A stretch of 64,000 nucleotides of DNA from Henckelia pumila. Its lineage: Eukaryota > Streptophyta > Magnoliopsida > Lamiales > Gesneriaceae. The notes under the pieces were generated by a model. It did not search any database. It worked only from the letters and a program-made list of their open reading frames with translations, and was not told the DNA's origin. Position numbers and translations under genes: made by a program. The stretch's first letter is position 1; every line of letters begins with the position of its first letter. Location of the stretch: contig NC_133121.1 in NCBI RefSeq assembly GCF_033568475.1, forward strand, positions 131,224,375 to 131,288,374. Reading direction: 5' to 3'. Positions 1-14,600 of the stretch are shown in pieces.

Positions 1-161
1 TTATAATTAGTTTGTGAGCTGAGATCTAGTTGTAAACTTGGATTTTAATTAATTAGTGACAGATGAGATACAAATTATAAATTATACATACATGTTTATA
101 TGTTTCGAACGAGATTTCCAAATACCATCTAAGATGGTTGAAAATAAAGTAAATATAGGAA

Positions 162-467
162 GAAAAAAATTTTGGTCCGATATGTTTGTCATTTTGCGAA
201 TTCGATCCTTTATATTTTTAGATTTCAGTTTTAGTCTGCTATTTTTATTTTTTTGATAATTTTAGTTTTTTTTTATGTGGCGCTGATGTGGCACAAATGC
301 AGGGTTGATGTGGAGCTGACGTGTACAGTGTCACGTAAGTATTTTCGAAAAAAAAGAATTGAAATTGCCAAAAATCAAAACATGCGGGACTAAAACTGAA
401 ATATGAAAACATAGAAAACCGAAATAACAAAGTGACAAACATACATAACCAAAATTGCATTTTTCCC
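162..467. repeat. MITE-like inverted repeat, family 1, copy 1
   Basis: The two halves are imperfect inverted complements: the left arm has TTTGTCATTTTGCGAATTCG and TTTCAGTTTTAGTCTGC, and the right arm has their complements around 380-450. The centre holds the motifs TGTGGCGCTGATGTGGC and GAGCTGACGTG. Related copies lie at about 7,522-7,837 and 21,612-21,919. This is a non-coding foldback repeat; the superfamily is not determined. Short open frames on both strands here come from the repeat. Confidence 0.6.
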
Positions 468-1472
468 TAAATATTATTATTCTAGTTTATTTTCTTTCCC
501 CGTAATGCTTTTTCATTCTATATTTCTTATCACACCATAATGCTTTCCCCGTAATGCGTTTTCTGATAAATTATATTTTAGAATTTCAAAATAATCAATA
601 CCTTATTAATAAACTATATCTATATATATATATATATAATTAACTTAATAAGGGAATTATATATGTATGTATATATATATATTTATAGAACTTGTTCAAG
701 CCATTGTTAATTACATGAGATGAAATATACAATTTAGAAAAATATTAATTACCCAAAATTAAACAAAGTCAAAAAATAGACATATATAATTCCCTTAATT
801 ATTAAGTCAATTATATATCAACTCTCAAAGGATTTAGTCAACAAGCAATGCATGCAGTCAAATCTTACCTTCCCCATCTGAACAGACACACTTCCACACA
901 AAAACACACACACTCAGCCTAAAAATTACCCACACTGGACGCACGCACATTGAGGGTTGAATAGGGGTCACTTGGAGAGTATATATTTTTACATTTTCAT
1001 TAATTATACAGATTAAATTTACTTGTCTAACAAAAAAGAGAAGGAAAAAAAATTACAATAGCCAGTAATTTATTCACATGTATTATCTACGTAATAAGTC
1101 GACTCTCGCTTTTAAGAATAAAAATTAATTATATCTAATTTTATATAATAAATACTTTTCTGAGATTAATAATAAATTGTAGGTAGTGTGAGCTAGTGTG
1201 TGTGTTGACCACCTCACCCTTTTGGTTTCGATTGAGAGGCCATTCTGCCCACGTGCACTTCCCCCTCATAGTTTGTTCCAAAACATAAATATCGTGTAAT
1301 ATCATATTTTTGTATATAATTATAATTACTATGTGGTTAACTATTTTTTTTTCCATAGAAGTAGTTTCTGAAAAAAATTGTAAAAGAACTTAGTAGTACT
1401 TGAATATACATCATGAGATAACTTATTTCTTTATTTGAAAAATATATGTGTGATCCACTTTCTTTGCCAGAA
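468..1472. other. AT-rich intergenic DNA, no gene seen
   Basis: AT-rich with TA-rich patches near 620-690. I see no coding signal on either strand; the short open frames are interrupted and have biased, low-complexity composition. Confidence 0.6.

Positions 1473-1516
<44 letters not shown>
1473..1516. repeat. (TA)n microsatellite
   Basis: An uninterrupted TA dinucleotide run of about 22 units. It also produces a spurious Tyr/Ile-rich open frame on the minus strand. Confidence 0.95.
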
Positions 1517-1518
<2 letters not shown>

Positions 1519-1562
1519 AAAACACTAATACAAAAGTATAAAATTATCAGTGATAATTTAAT

Positions 1563-1800
1563 TCCCACCGTTTGGTTTGAGTGATAGGATAAGTAATACA
1601 TAGATAAATAATATAATGTAAATTAAAAATAAAAAAAATTAGTTAATACATTATTTGATTTGATGGATAGATTATAATTTATTTGATTTAATTTATGTAA
1701 AATTAATAATTAATAAATAGATAAATAATATGACGAAAATAAGACAAAATTTATTGAGATAAATTATACATAGATTAATAATACATCAAACCAAACAATA
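1563..1800. mobile_element. Tourist-like MITE, family 2, copy 1
   Basis: Starts with CCACCGTTTGGTTTGAGTG and ends with ATACATCAAACCAAACAATA, which are inverted termini. The interior closely matches, in opposite orientation, the element at 55,171-55,413, which has clear TTA target duplications. The target duplication of this copy is degraded, so its ends are approximate. Confidence 0.65.
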
Positions 1801-1938
1801 AGGTGAATAAAAACTGTCTTTTGTGTTGTGTTTTTTTTAAAAACAAAATATTTCAATAATGACCTTAGTTTGTTTTTATGTTGTTCAAACTTTGATTTTT
1901 TTTAATTTTATTTTTACAAAACTATTCTTATGTTGTAA

Positions 1939-2272
1939 GGTACCGTTTGAAGTTAAAGACGAGATAAATAATGTAAAGATAAGTAATATATTGTAATAAA
2001 AAATAAATAAAAAATTATAGTTAATATAATATTTGATTTGATTGATAGATTATAGTATGTTTGATTTGATTAATTAAATTTTATATAAAAATAGTAAATT
2101 ACCATCTTGACATTTTAATAATTAATAAAATATGGATATTATTATTTATAAAGGGTAATGTAGTAATTTAAATTTAATGATTGATTGATATAGGATAAAT
2201 AATTAATAATTTAATTGATGTAAAATATATAATTAATGGGTATATAAATAATATGACAAAACAAACAATACC
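1939..2272. mobile_element. Tourist-like MITE, family 2, copy 2
   Basis: Flanked by TAA on both sides (1,936-1,938 and 2,273-2,275), with termini GGTACCGTTTG and CAAACAATACC. The interior carries family motifs such as ATTTGATTTGATTGATAGATTATA. It is longer than the 243-bp member at 55,171. A 3-bp TWA target duplication is typical of PIF/Harbinger-derived Tourist MITEs. Confidence 0.65.
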
Positions 2273-2275
2273 TAA

Positions 2276-5200
2276 GATTATTATAAAATTCGATGAAATA
2301 AAAATAAATTTTTAAAAAAATTATGATTATACGAACAAGCAACAACGCTAAAAGTGTCAACGGCTAATAAACCCTGGCTAGCTAGTGTCTGTTGTTCTCT
2401 GGTTGGCAGGTGTAGCTACTACTTAGTCGTGGGTAGGTGTTCTTTTTGCCTGAGTTGCACAAAACCTTAAAAGAAAGTCCAAATTACACCCCACCCCCCC
2501 AACCCCACCCTCTGTAAAAACTAAAAATCCCCCAGAATTACCGGGCACCACGATCTATGCAGTCAAGGACAAATGGTGTTATGGCATATATACATACACA
2601 ATTTGTCTTTTACAATTATATTACAATATAGTATATATATATATAGTTAAAATACATATTATTTTATCAAAATTCATGCAACAAAAGGCACGTACAACAC
2701 TAATTTTTTAATCTCAATATATATATATCATTTAAATTCAAACCCGATTTTTTTATTTTTTCCTCATATTATTCATTTTTCATTAAAAAAAAAACATAAA
2801 AATGTCATCAAATGAGGGAGACCAGACAGACAGCAACAAAAGTTTTAGCAATACACATTAAATTAAGGGTGATCAGATCAGACTGACACTCCAAACTGAC
2901 TTTTTTAATCAAAATTTCCAATTCATTAACTCTGAGTCAAGGGAATTTTACTCATTAATTTAATAAAATTTTAATTAATTGATTTCAAACAATAATAAAT
3001 TTAGCATCCAGAAACTTTCTTCAACTAATTGTATTATTATTATACCAAATCATTTTCATGAATATAATTAATTATGATAATTTAACCACGGGATTATAAT
3101 TTCTTTCAAAAAAAAGTGTTATTATTATATTACATGCAGGCCAGGTTACATTATTGTATCTAAATCCAATCTGGTTTCAGAAGATCTGCCCATCGTATCA
3201 ATCTTGTCTAGATCACACATCAACATCAAACCATCGTTTTATCAAACACCTATATTAGTTTTTTTAAAAAAATTTTTATTTAAAAAATGTGACCATTTTA
3301 TGGAGAATTTATGAAAAATATTGAAAATATACTTTCCTTACTCATTCAAAATTTTTTTTTTACTAGTCTTATCTAAAGTAATTGTACACAAATATTATAT
3401 TTATTTACTCACGTGCGACTTTATGTAATTATTAATTATTATTCTAATGTACCATATTAAACATATATATATAATATCAATATTCCGAAAAAGATGGTAA
3501 TGCGTGCTATACTAATTCGCTACAAAATTATGAATATACGTTGCTAAAAATATCTTTTACTTTTTAAAATATTATTATTTGATATAAAGGTTAAAGTTAT
3601 ACAGATTAGGATTATTGAAAAAATTATATAGGATTGAAATAAATAATGATACGTTTGATTTAAATGATTGATATCGGGATTGAGATAATGGTAAATTGAA
3701 AATTTAATTTTTTACCCTTGTAATTATAAATAAAAATTTAATATTATATTAATTATTCATTTTTCTTAAATTTTAAATTCAAACCACAAAAAATAACTAA
3801 AAATATTAATCAAAATATAGAAAATAATAAATTTAATAATAATATAAATATGAATTTATTTTTATAATTAAAATATTAATAAATAATTTTAATTTTAATT
3901 TTTTGTTATCCAGATTAACTTATTTTATTCTAATTATTTTAAATAAAAATTATTAACAATTACAATATTACTGTTAAATAAATAATATATAAATAATTAA
4001 TAATAATTAAAATATGGGGAATAGTAATAAAATTAATTATTAATTAGTTATATTATAAATTATTTTTATTTTTATTATATTAGTTATTAAATTTTCACTG
4101 TTTTCAAACTAAAAACTAACTAAAAAATTAATAAAATTTATAAAATCATTAAATTTAATAATAATATAAGTATGCATTTATTAAGAAATATAATAATAAT
4201 CTGAATATTAATTTTAACGTTAAATAAAGGTTGATAACAATATTAATTATTAAAATGTCACTATTTTAATTTCCAAAGCACAAAAAATAACTAAAAATAT
4301 TAATTAAAATATAAAATAATTAAATTTAATTATAATATAAAAATTAATTTATTTATAATTAAAAAAGTAATAATAATTTTAATATTGATTTTAAAATTTA
4401 ATAACAACATAATATTAATATTATATTATAAATTATATTTAAATAATATTAAATTTCTAGAATTTATAATAATAGTTTTAATATTAATTTTATTGTTAAA
4501 TAAAGTTAATAGAAATTATAATGTTACTGTTAAAATTAGTTATATTATAAATTATATTTAAATATTATTAAATTTCTTGAATTTATACTTACTTAAATTG
4601 TAGGGTATTATAGGGAAATTTTTTTTTATCAAGCTTCATCCCTCCTTCTTGGTATTATTTAATCTCATAACCTGTTTGATAGCCATGACAAGAGGGTGAC
4701 TGAAAAATAATCAGCTATAATCACAAGTTTGGTACTTCGAAATTATCCCAACGTTTGTCACATGGCCCGCACTGTACACATTAAATGGTGCATAACTTAT
4801 CAGAGTTGAACTCGCGTGATTCTTTATGCAAGCCATGGATTATATGAAAAATTTCCTATTTTACCCTTTTATAATTAAATCTAAAATAAATCCCTTCGTT
4901 CTTCAATTTTGTTACGCGTTGCTGATTAGATAGATATTGAAAAATTGTGGTTATGGAATCAATAATTAAATGCGATGTGAGAAATTTTGGTTTATATCAA
5001 TATTAAAAATATATTGTTTATTTGAGAAAATATATACACACATTTATAAAAATATAACGGGTTTTAATATTTATCAGCAATTAGAAATCGTCACAGATTC
5101 GGTACTCAATATTTTAATTATTATTAATTAGTTTAAAATAATATTATTAAGAAGAATAATAGTAAGTAAAATAAAATGACACTAATAATATTATTATTAC

Positions 5201-6263
5201 TATGAGTAATAATAACAAGATTAAATAAATTCTTTCTCAATAATAAATAAGAAATACTAGCAACATGACGAATAAGAAGAAGAATTAGTAAAATAATTAA
5301 TAATAAAAGTTCAATTAATAATGATATTAACTGTAAAATAGTAAGAAAATTAATTGACGCGAGTAAGAGTTAAATTAATAATAATAAATTAATAATATTA
5401 AATGTAAAATTAAAAATAATGGATAGTAGCTAGGAGACAAATTAATAATATAATATATTCAATTATATTAATTATAATTATAAAAATATAAGAAATATTA
5501 GGAATTAAATATTACTGATTATAAAAGAATAATATAATCACTTATAATGAGAATAATAAATTTGTAATAAGTTTATTAGACTTATTATATATTATCATTA
5601 ATTTAATATTAATTTACTTATTTCTTCGTATTCTTATTGTACTTAATATTGATATGATCAATATATTTTAAAAATTATTTATTATTTATTTTATAGATTA
5701 TTTTGTTTTCTATTATTTATTTATTGTTTTTGTTTATATATTAAGATTAGGTAATTATTTACACATAGTGGGGATATTTTGGTCATTACATGGTAATACA
5801 AAAAATTAATCCATACTGTTAAAATCATACCAAACATTATATATTTTATCCCACCATTATATTTATCCCTATCTCTCATATTTTTATCACTCTAATTACT
5901 AATCTTTTACTTATCATATCACACGTACCAAACGAAGCCTTCAAATAATAATAATCTCTACATTGTGGGCCGAATGCGGACTGGACGAGCCTATCATAAT
6001 ATATATCATGCATATCAAACACATGATAAGACATGAATGAATTATTAAAAATTAAACGCACTCAATTTAATTTTCTTGACCCCAATCCAAGCCTTTTCTT
6101 CTTATCTCTATTTCATCAAGAAAATTGTATTTCTTAAAATAATTTTGATCCTTATCCTTTTAATTTAGTCATATACTCAAAACCCCAAAAATCTCACTAA
6201 TTCTTAAATACATGTTTCTTTTATTTAAGAATTTAATTTAATTTTTTTCAAAAAAACTTTTTT
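2276..6263. other. Very AT-rich intergenic DNA, no gene seen
   Basis: About 4 kb of extremely AT-rich sequence, densest at 3,640-5,760, built of short degenerate TAATAA/AAATTTAAT motifs. The only moderately GC-containing patches are 2,360-2,560 and 4,660-4,830. I see no coding frame, RNA gene or clear element ends. It may be old decayed transposon sequence. Confidence 0.5.
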
Positions 6264-6868
6264 AGAGGGTGTTTGGCAGAGCTTAAAAGCTCTTTCAAAC
6301 AGCTTATAAGCTGTTTTAGAGCTTTCAAGCTCTGAAATGTGTTTGGTAAAATTTTTTAAAAAACAGCTTATAAGCTATCAAAACAAGTTGTTTGACAGCT
6401 TATAAGCTGTTTTTAAAAAAATAAGGGGGATGTACTTTTAAAAAAAAAATTATTTTAATATTTTATCTCTCTAAAATATCCTTGAATATTTTAATAAATC
6501 TCCATCTTATCCTCCACTCATTAAATATTAAATATTATTTTAAAAAAATTACAAATCACATAAATTTTTCTAAAAGTAAAATATTAAAATAATTTTATTT
6601 TTTAATATAGGTTTATTCTAAAATTATTTTCGTATATATATAACTCGAAATATTATTTTCATAAAATTATATCCTTTTTTGTAATTTTGACAATAAAATG
6701 ATCTTATAATACTAAACATATCAACATCTTTAAGTTGGTTAAAATAAGTTTACCCAAACACTTTAACAACTTATTTTTAAAATAAGTTCTAACAGCTTAT
6801 AAGCTCATAAAATAGCTTTTAAGCTCTAAAAGCTTATAAGTTTTTTTTAATAAGTTTAGCCAGACACC
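6264..6868. mobile_element. MITE-like element with GGTGTTTGGC termini
   Basis: The left end GAGGGTGTTTGGCAGAGCTT is matched inversely by the right end GTTTAGCCAGACACCTTC. Subterminal CAGCTTATAAGCTG-type palindromes recur at both ends (6,290-6,410 and 6,790-6,840). The flanking dinucleotide TA on each side may be a target duplication. The internal ~370 bp is AT-rich and non-coding. Confidence 0.6.
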
Positions 6869-7521
6869 TTCTAATCCACCTATCCACGAGCATAATTGTT
6901 CAATACATATTCTTTTAGCATTAATATTATTTTAATAGTTTAATGAATTTCGTTCTCCGTATGAATTTTTGTGGCATCATCTTCGATTAATTATATCAAT
7001 ACAACTCAAATATTTTAAAATTTACGTCAACTCAAATTTAATGATCACTCGTCTAATACGGACAAATATTACTCTCAACAATTATTATAATTTCTTTCTT
7101 TATTCTTCTTTTTTTTAAACATATTATCTAAATATATAAGGTATGATGATGATATACGATGATGATGATGGTAGTAATAGTAGTAGTAATAGACTAGTAG
7201 TAGTAGGATAAATGTTCATCGTGTTATAACATTGGGAAAAAAATATGACTATGCATGCCAAATTTACCGAATTCATCGTGTCACACTCCCTCCATTTGTC
7301 TTTTGGTCTGCCCCAAGTGAAGAATCCAAAATCGAAATATTATTTGTAACAAATAATATATATCTTATGGAGTATACTATACGAAAAGAATGTGCAAGGT
7401 CTCCATACTAATTCGTTAATTTATCATTTGATCATTAATTTGATGTCTATTACGTAAGTTTTATAATTTTCATATTGCCTTGGTCAATTGTAAAATTATT
7501 ATATGATTCATATAAGTTTTG

Positions 7522-7837
7522 ATAATAGGAAATTGTAATCTTGTCATTTTGTCATTTTATGATTTTGGTCATTTGTATGATAAAATTTCAGTTTTAGTCA
7601 TGTAATTTTTTATTTTGAAAATTTTAGTATTTTTTAATTGGGAGTGCTGATGTGACATCAGCATCACATCAGCACTGCATTAATTTTATATCGGAGCCAA
7701 GTCGAAAAAAATGACTAAAATTATTAAAACAAAAAAATAAAAATAATAAACTAAAATTGAAATCTGATAACATAAAAGACCGATCAAAATTACAAATAAA
7801 CAAGCATATTAGACCAAAAAACAATTTCCCCTTATGA
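7522..7837. repeat. MITE-like inverted repeat, family 1, copy 2
   Basis: Ends AGGAAATTG and CAATTTCCCCTT are inverted. The centre is a palindromic run of CATCAGCA/TGCTGATG motifs at about 7,646-7,676. Arms contain TTTCAGTTTTAGTC and its complement as in the copy at 162-467. Non-coding. Confidence 0.6.
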
Positions 7838-10132
7838 TAGTTATCATTTTCTCTAATCCTATAACATACAAATATCGATCTCATCATTATTTAACAGAAA
7901 AAAAAATTCCAAAACGACTCCATACTCCAAGAAATAATTACAAAACTTGATGAAACTAATAAATTTTTATTGAAAATATGATCATATGAACACGTACGTA
8001 ACGCGTGCATTGTATCTTATACAATATAGTGCTCACATACTACTTTTGTTTTATAAGTGGATTGATTATTCGCAACATGTCTTCACCCACCCAATTAAGT
8101 GATCTGTCACTGTATATTTTTAATAGCTTGTGCTTAACGTGTCGCGTAGTGACATAATAATATTTTAATTAACTTTATTTGCTCGATAATCACAACCTTT
8201 CCACCAATCACAACGAGTCTACGGACGTAGATTAACCCATTAATTTTTCTCATAATCTCATGCTTAAATCCGTGGTCCCCCACCATGTTTGTTACCTAAA
8301 ACCTTCCCTTTTTGAATGCATTGCAAATTTAAATAAATATAATTTAGGATTTATTTATAACACTAAAAAAAATTTAATTTAATTTTATATGCGACATGTA
8401 ATCGACAAAATGGAATGAAATTTAGTGTTTATCCAGCAATTATAAGTGCGTTTCTTGTTCTTACGACGATGATGAAACCCACAGCTTCTATTTTAAATTA
8501 AACCTCGGGATAGTTACAATAATTTGTAGTTATAAATTTTTTAGCTAATTAATCTTTAAATATTTTCAACGGCAAGATTAGATATTGTTTCCACCAACTT
8601 TCATGCTGATTTTAAGCAAGTCCAAGGTTTTGTCAATGCGATGGCAATTATATCAAACAGCTGTGGTGCTCCTTTTTCTGTTGCCTTTTTTTCTTTTTAA
8701 TTTAATTTAATTAAATTAATAAATCTTTGCAGGTTTCTAAATTCTAACTTCAAACCCCATCCACTCAATTTTCTAATATATCTAGTGGGAGCCATACACA
8801 CACCAAAAGAAAAAAAAACAAAAACACACACACACGCATATTAATTATGTTTCTTACGAGACTCGAATGTATATCTATAGTAAAAAAATAAAATTTTTTC
8901 ATAAATTGAGACAAGTCGAAACTTATCTAAAAATATTGACTCGTAAAATGATCCTACAAGAGCTTTTGTGTTGCATGTGTGTGAGATATTACTTATTAGT
9001 TATTATTAGTCCCTCATACCAAATTTTGTTAGTCATTTTTTTTCCGGTTATCTCAAATATAAGCATGCACCATATTTAATATATTTATATTCTTCTTGAT
9101 ACTAGCGACTTACATACGCAATGCGTGTGTTTGTTAATATATGTATTATTAAACTATAGAAGATAAAATATGATCCTCAAACAGTTAAATACATGGTGGG
9201 AGTTACTTTTCAAAATTTGAAAATCAACATATTTGATTTTTTAATTAAAAAATAATTTATTAGATGGAGGTAAATTTTAAAAATTCACTTAAAAGTACCA
9301 AAACAGTTACTATAACCTCCTCCTTTATTAAAAAAATAGATAGTAATAGATACCTCTGTTTTAATTTGAGATTTGTAATTAATTAAAAATTAGAAAGATA
9401 ACAAACCATGAGTATAAGCACTGGTTAAATAAAAAGTAAAACTGGAAAGTTTTTTGTATATTTGATACTCTCAATGAATTTCTTTTAATCTCGGTGTAAA
9501 TACTAAATAGCAACATGACTAGCTATATTATCAAGACAAATATCACATTTCCACCATAAAAATATTGATAGCTAGGCATTAGCTTCGGGATATGGTAGTA
9601 GTTATTTATGTTTTTAATTTCAATTTTTTTTAAAAGTTTCGTTTCGCAATATATTAGTTCAAATATCCGTAATAAATATGTTGATTTTTTTTATTTATAT
9701 TTTTGTTATCGAGATAATATACATAAAATACAGAGTCGGTTCGATAAAGTACGTACTTTGTAGGCGACAAACATTAGTGAGTTAAAGGTGGGGTTTGAAG
9801 TTAAGTGTTAAACAATTGGTTAATTAGAATGCAATTTAATTACCATAATGTACTCATTATATATGATTGCAGTACAAAATATATATTATCACATCATTAA
9901 ACAGAGTTTTATGCATTAAAAATGATTATGATTAACCACTAATCATTTGGTTGGGAAGAATTACTGTTATATATATATATATAAATGCCTAGATTTCAAC
10001 ATGCATATTGAATATAGTCTTTTATTATTATGTATATAATATATATATATATATATATAGACACACACGTGGGAAATGATAAATCATATTCTTTTTAATG
10101 GAAAAGATGTGTCCGGTTTTCTTTATGATTTT
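7838..10132. other. AT-rich intergenic DNA, no gene seen
   Basis: No convincing coding frame. Contains CA-rich and TA-rich patches (8,795-8,835; 9,968-9,982; 10,033-10,060). Nothing else identified. Confidence 0.5.
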
Positions 10133-10310
10133 TCATGGAAATAATTTTTTTAATTAAAATATAAACTATCGAATGTTGAATGTGAAAATTATATTAATGC
10201 AATATGCGGCGCTTGATTGTTTTTGGAATTTCTATTGATGATATTATGTTACTTGAAAATAGTCTTATTGTTATGTAACCAAAAAAATATATATTTGCGT
10301 TTTTAAAACA
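10133..10310 (+). repeat. Dispersed repeat shared with 39,411-39,590
   Basis: Runs from TCATGGAAATAATTTTTTTA to the stretch after ATGTAACCAAA, and matches 39,411-39,590 almost base for base over long blocks, for example TTGTTTTTGGAATTTCTATT. The two copies lie 29 kb apart in the same orientation. No terminal repeats or coding frame were found, so the element type is unknown. Confidence 0.7.
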
Positions 10311-10536
10311 ATATATTTATTTACTTTTAAAAATATTACGTGTGTGACATTTAAAAGAAAATTGAAAATATAATGTGATTGGAGCGTAAGTGTCACATCA
10401 ATAAAATTAGCATGCAGAAAACACAAGTGATACGTGTGCGTAATATTATTTATTAAAATAATTGATTTCGATAGTAGAATTATAAGTAGTTAAAATAAGA
10501 AATTGTAGTTAAAATAATTAAATAGGATAAATAAGT

Positions 10537-10716
10537 TACTATATTATTATTGTTGTTGTTATAATGTACATAGTAAGAGGTAAAACTAAAATCACTATTT
10601 TTCGTAAGTTAAAATTTTATTTTTTTTATTGCTATATTATTATTGTTGTTGTTATAATAATATACATAATTAGAGGTATAACTAAAAGCACTAATTTTCG
10701 GAAGTTAAAAATTTAT
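10537..10716 (+). repeat. Two-copy tandem repeat (~94 bp)
   Basis: The block CTATATTATTATTGTTGTTG...GTTAAAA occurs at about 10,537-10,612 and again at about 10,632-10,711 with a few substitutions. It makes a biased open frame that is not a gene. Confidence 0.7.
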
Positions 10717-11695
10717 AAACCAAAACAATCATTGGATGTGTTAAATTTGGATCCGATCAATTGGGCTCATCCAAAGCCCAATATCATTTCGGCAAATAAA
10801 AGCACCGGGCCTGATATGACATTATGACTAACGGAATAATGGGCCTGAGGGATGTTTATATGTGAACCGTACTGCTACTACGATTAAAAACTCGTTTTAA
10901 AAAAAAAAAAATCATCACCATTATTAAAATTTCCAATAATCGAATGGTTTTAAAAGCACGAATAGTACTTCCCCCTCCGTTTGATCATGTGTGACACTCT
11001 CTCTATCTCCATTATATAGATTTATTTTCCTATTTTCGATCGTCCAAACATAGAATCCAATGTATACGTTCAACGGTTAATGAGACACTATTTTAAGGTA
11101 GTACCAAAATCATAATTAATAATTTAATATTATAATGCTGATATGACAAAAAATATTTTTTTTATCATTTTATATTTTCTTTGTAATTTTAATGTTCGAG
11201 ATAAGCAAGTGTGTCTCGAGGTCTACGCTCAAATCTCGTCGAGCGAGCAGATACTTTATATGATTGTAATTTGAATCAAAATTGTATTTATACTCTAAAA
11301 AAATAAAAAATAAAAAAATCGTTCAAAGTAATTTTCAATGTGTGGAAAATTAAACAAGCATGCATGTTTTCTTACACAAAAAGGAAAAATGTAATTTCTA
11401 TTCCACACATTTTTATGCTCTAATCATCATAAATAACAGTATAACACGCGACACCAACACAAAATTTACATGATATAATGTATATTTTTAATTTTATGAT
11501 GCAATAACTAACGATAACTAGTCAATAGGTCTAGCAGATCTAGACTCCTGTAGCTTTTTAAACAGAGCCTCACACTTGAACTTCTCTTTATAAACAAAAC
11601 AAAATAACTAAATCCCAGAAAATAATAAGAGCCAAATCTTAGTGCCACTTCGAGATAGACAAACTTGTAAGCTTTTTCCAGAGAACTACAGCATG
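10717..11695. other. Intergenic DNA 3' of the SCAI gene
   Basis: No coding signal. The part next to 11,696 must contain the 3' UTR and polyadenylation site of the minus-strand SCAI gene, but I cannot place them exactly. Confidence 0.5.
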
Positions 11696-14600
11696 TCAAT
11701 CACAAGGGAGAAGAGTAGTGGCCGCGAAGATGAACCTGTCTGTGGCACCAAATATATCGGCTAGCTGGGCAACTAATGCCTGACATGCAGGGCTCATTGG
11801 GGAGACTACTTCTGGAAGACGAGGCATGCATTCCGGAACAAATTCTAACTTCTTGTTGGATTGAGAGTACAAAAACAATACCGCCCGACAGAAAATAAAT
11901 CTGCAAAGGTGAAACGAGGTACAGTTCTAAGCATGCACTCAATACAAACTATTTTCCTAACGTGAAATAGAAAAATTAAACATCCGGGGCCAATGTTATA
12001 ACTTATAACATCACCAAAGTGGAGGAGGTGACTTTGCTTGCTATCTTGAATTTTTTGTTCCTTGGATTTTATGGTGAACGTTCATTAAAGCAAACTTCGG
12101 TGAGGATGATTCAAGCTAGACTACTAGGTCTCCATACAAGCTTCATTGCAAGTAGACAGTACAGAATATCCGCAAAAGAAACAAGAATTGTCGTACAATA
12201 CAGGAATCAGTTATACCTTAAAAGTAGTCGCCTCAAGAATGGATCACTTAAAATTTGAGACCAGACAGGATCAAGATTGTCTGATGCTGCCAATAAAGAC
12301 CCCCATTCATTTGATGAGGATTGGAGCAGCTTTTCAGCTTTATCGTACAGGTCCTGTTATGAAAGCATGTAAGCAAGAAGACCAAGACATGTTAAATAAC
12401 CTGCAGGAGTGTTAATACTACTTCTACCACACCTTTCCGATGTCTGAGCCGGTAAAACCAAGCAATAAAACTAGAGACTGCAACGGAGCTGTGAGAAAAC
12501 TGGTGAACAAGCTTCCACTGTGTTGACGACTCAATTCCACAGCAGGCAAAGGCAACGATATGGCAGGAGATAGGAGCATCGCAACCGGTTCTCCTTTTTC
12601 TGAGCCACTCATAGCCTGTTATTATTTAGTGCGTCAATTGATTTTTCCCAACAGCAAAACTAGTTGTAGATCAAGACTTGAAAAGCCTAATAGGTCGATG
12701 CAAAATAGTTCGAAATTTGGAATTCTCCTATGCCCAATGTGTATAATGGAAGTTCTGGCAAGGTAGCAAGTAGACTTCTTATTTTATTATGTTCTTCCAC
12801 ACAAATGCAATCCTCCACCATTTCGATGTGGATACATGGTAACAAGGTAACATAACAAAACCGATGACCCCCAGTTCGCAGTGTTTGCTCAAAAAAATGA
12901 AGAGCGTACTAACTGAAATTATAATAAAAATTTTGAGACACTTGTTAATGTTTTTCCAGGATCCAGCTAAAGACCATATCATATTACCTCGATTTGTGAA
13001 CATTGAAGCATGCTACATTATTTTAATGAATGGGAATAAAGCTTAAACCAAAAGGTAAAAACAGCCAATCAATGGGGATACACCAGACAAGTTCAGACAA
13101 AAACATTGCATAACCACTGATTTGTCAAGAAAAAACCTGAAATTTCTAAGATACTTGCCTTGAATGATTTACTATTTTCGCTGTCAATGACCAAGAATAG
13201 GGGCCTTCTAGTGAAAGGCAATATATCAGAGGGATATATGCAGTTCATACCTGAAAAACAACACAATGATTCAGATTTAAGCATATGCATTCTTCATGAA
13301 AACTGAAGCTTAATGTGAGAAAATTAATGTCAGGCAGGACGACCATATTGTTGCTTTGAACAAAACTGAGCAAGGGACCAATTTTAGCCTCCATTACCAT
13401 CCTAAACATCTATTCTGATAGGAGTAGAAGATGTGTATCTTGGAGTAGGTGTCCTACAAGCCACATCTGGCTGATTTTGTTGCCTATTCTCTGCATTTTA
13501 ATTCAAATATACACTATATTTACCTAAATCACCATTACAATAAGTTCCCTTGAATATGCACTACCAAACCTCCAACTTTTTGTTTAGTTAGAACAGAATA
13601 GTTCTCCAATTAAACTTGACAAAGAGGAAATCATTAGGCAATGCATTATCATCACAATAAGAGTACAACACACTACCATTTCAGTACCTCCATGACCACG
13701 AGGCCCAATATGTAAGCAATCAGCACCACGAGCAGGGTGATCAAGTCCAGTGCTAAGATGACGAGAAGATGTGAGTTCGAAGTTGGTTGAATGAAACTGA
13801 AATCCCCTCGAAATGTTTTCAGAGTAGCCAGTAGAGCCAGCATGAGTTGGTGACGATACAGAATATGTGCTGCTTTCTATGGAAAATACATGATGTTAAT
13901 AATTTTTTGCCACAGCGATGTAAGTTCTGCTACAGGAAATATATGAATTGGAACAGGAAAATTACAAGAATGGGTTTCAATACCTGAGGTTGAAAGGTAT
14001 ATTAAAAGAATTCCATCCGTAGAAAGCTCCTCACAAACTGTCCCTAGGACCTAACAAATACATGCAATGCCACATTCTTAAATGGATGGTTAGTAAAAAA
14101 AATGGCATGATTAGCTATGAATAATTTGAAGTAATCCCTAATATACTTGCAGAGAGCTTGAACCATTAATCAAATATTCACTATTACATCATACTTTTCT
14201 TTACTATGTAATCTGAAGAATATTCATATCATATGGGTTAAATTTGACCCCATGTGTAGATATAATAATTATTTCATCCATTACTATAACTTCTGAATAT
14301 GACTTTATGCATAATGACGGGTTGCCTCAATAATTGGTATCAGGAAGAATATGAATATCTAATGACCGGTAAATTTAACAATGTGTTCCATTCGACTCTG
14401 TTTCGTGAAATTATTTTTTGTCTGATGCAACTCATTTGCAACATATTAATGACTAAGAAGAACCAAGTTGATGGTTAATACTTACTGCAATGAAATGGGT
14501 AACAGATGGGCGATATAAGATGGCTTTCCGCGGATTAGGTGGCAAAGTTGGATCAGTGATATCCTTATTCACACGACTAGGTCCTGAAGCCCCATTTTGA

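Noticed and set aside
10564-10827. 87-codon frame MYIVRGKTKITIF...
   Set aside because: It is generated by a two-copy AT-rich tandem repeat; the internal period explains it.
12019-12415. Plus-strand frames at 12.0-12.4 kb
   Set aside because: Antisense to SCAI exon 10 and its introns; the minus-strand exons are phase-consistent and homologous.
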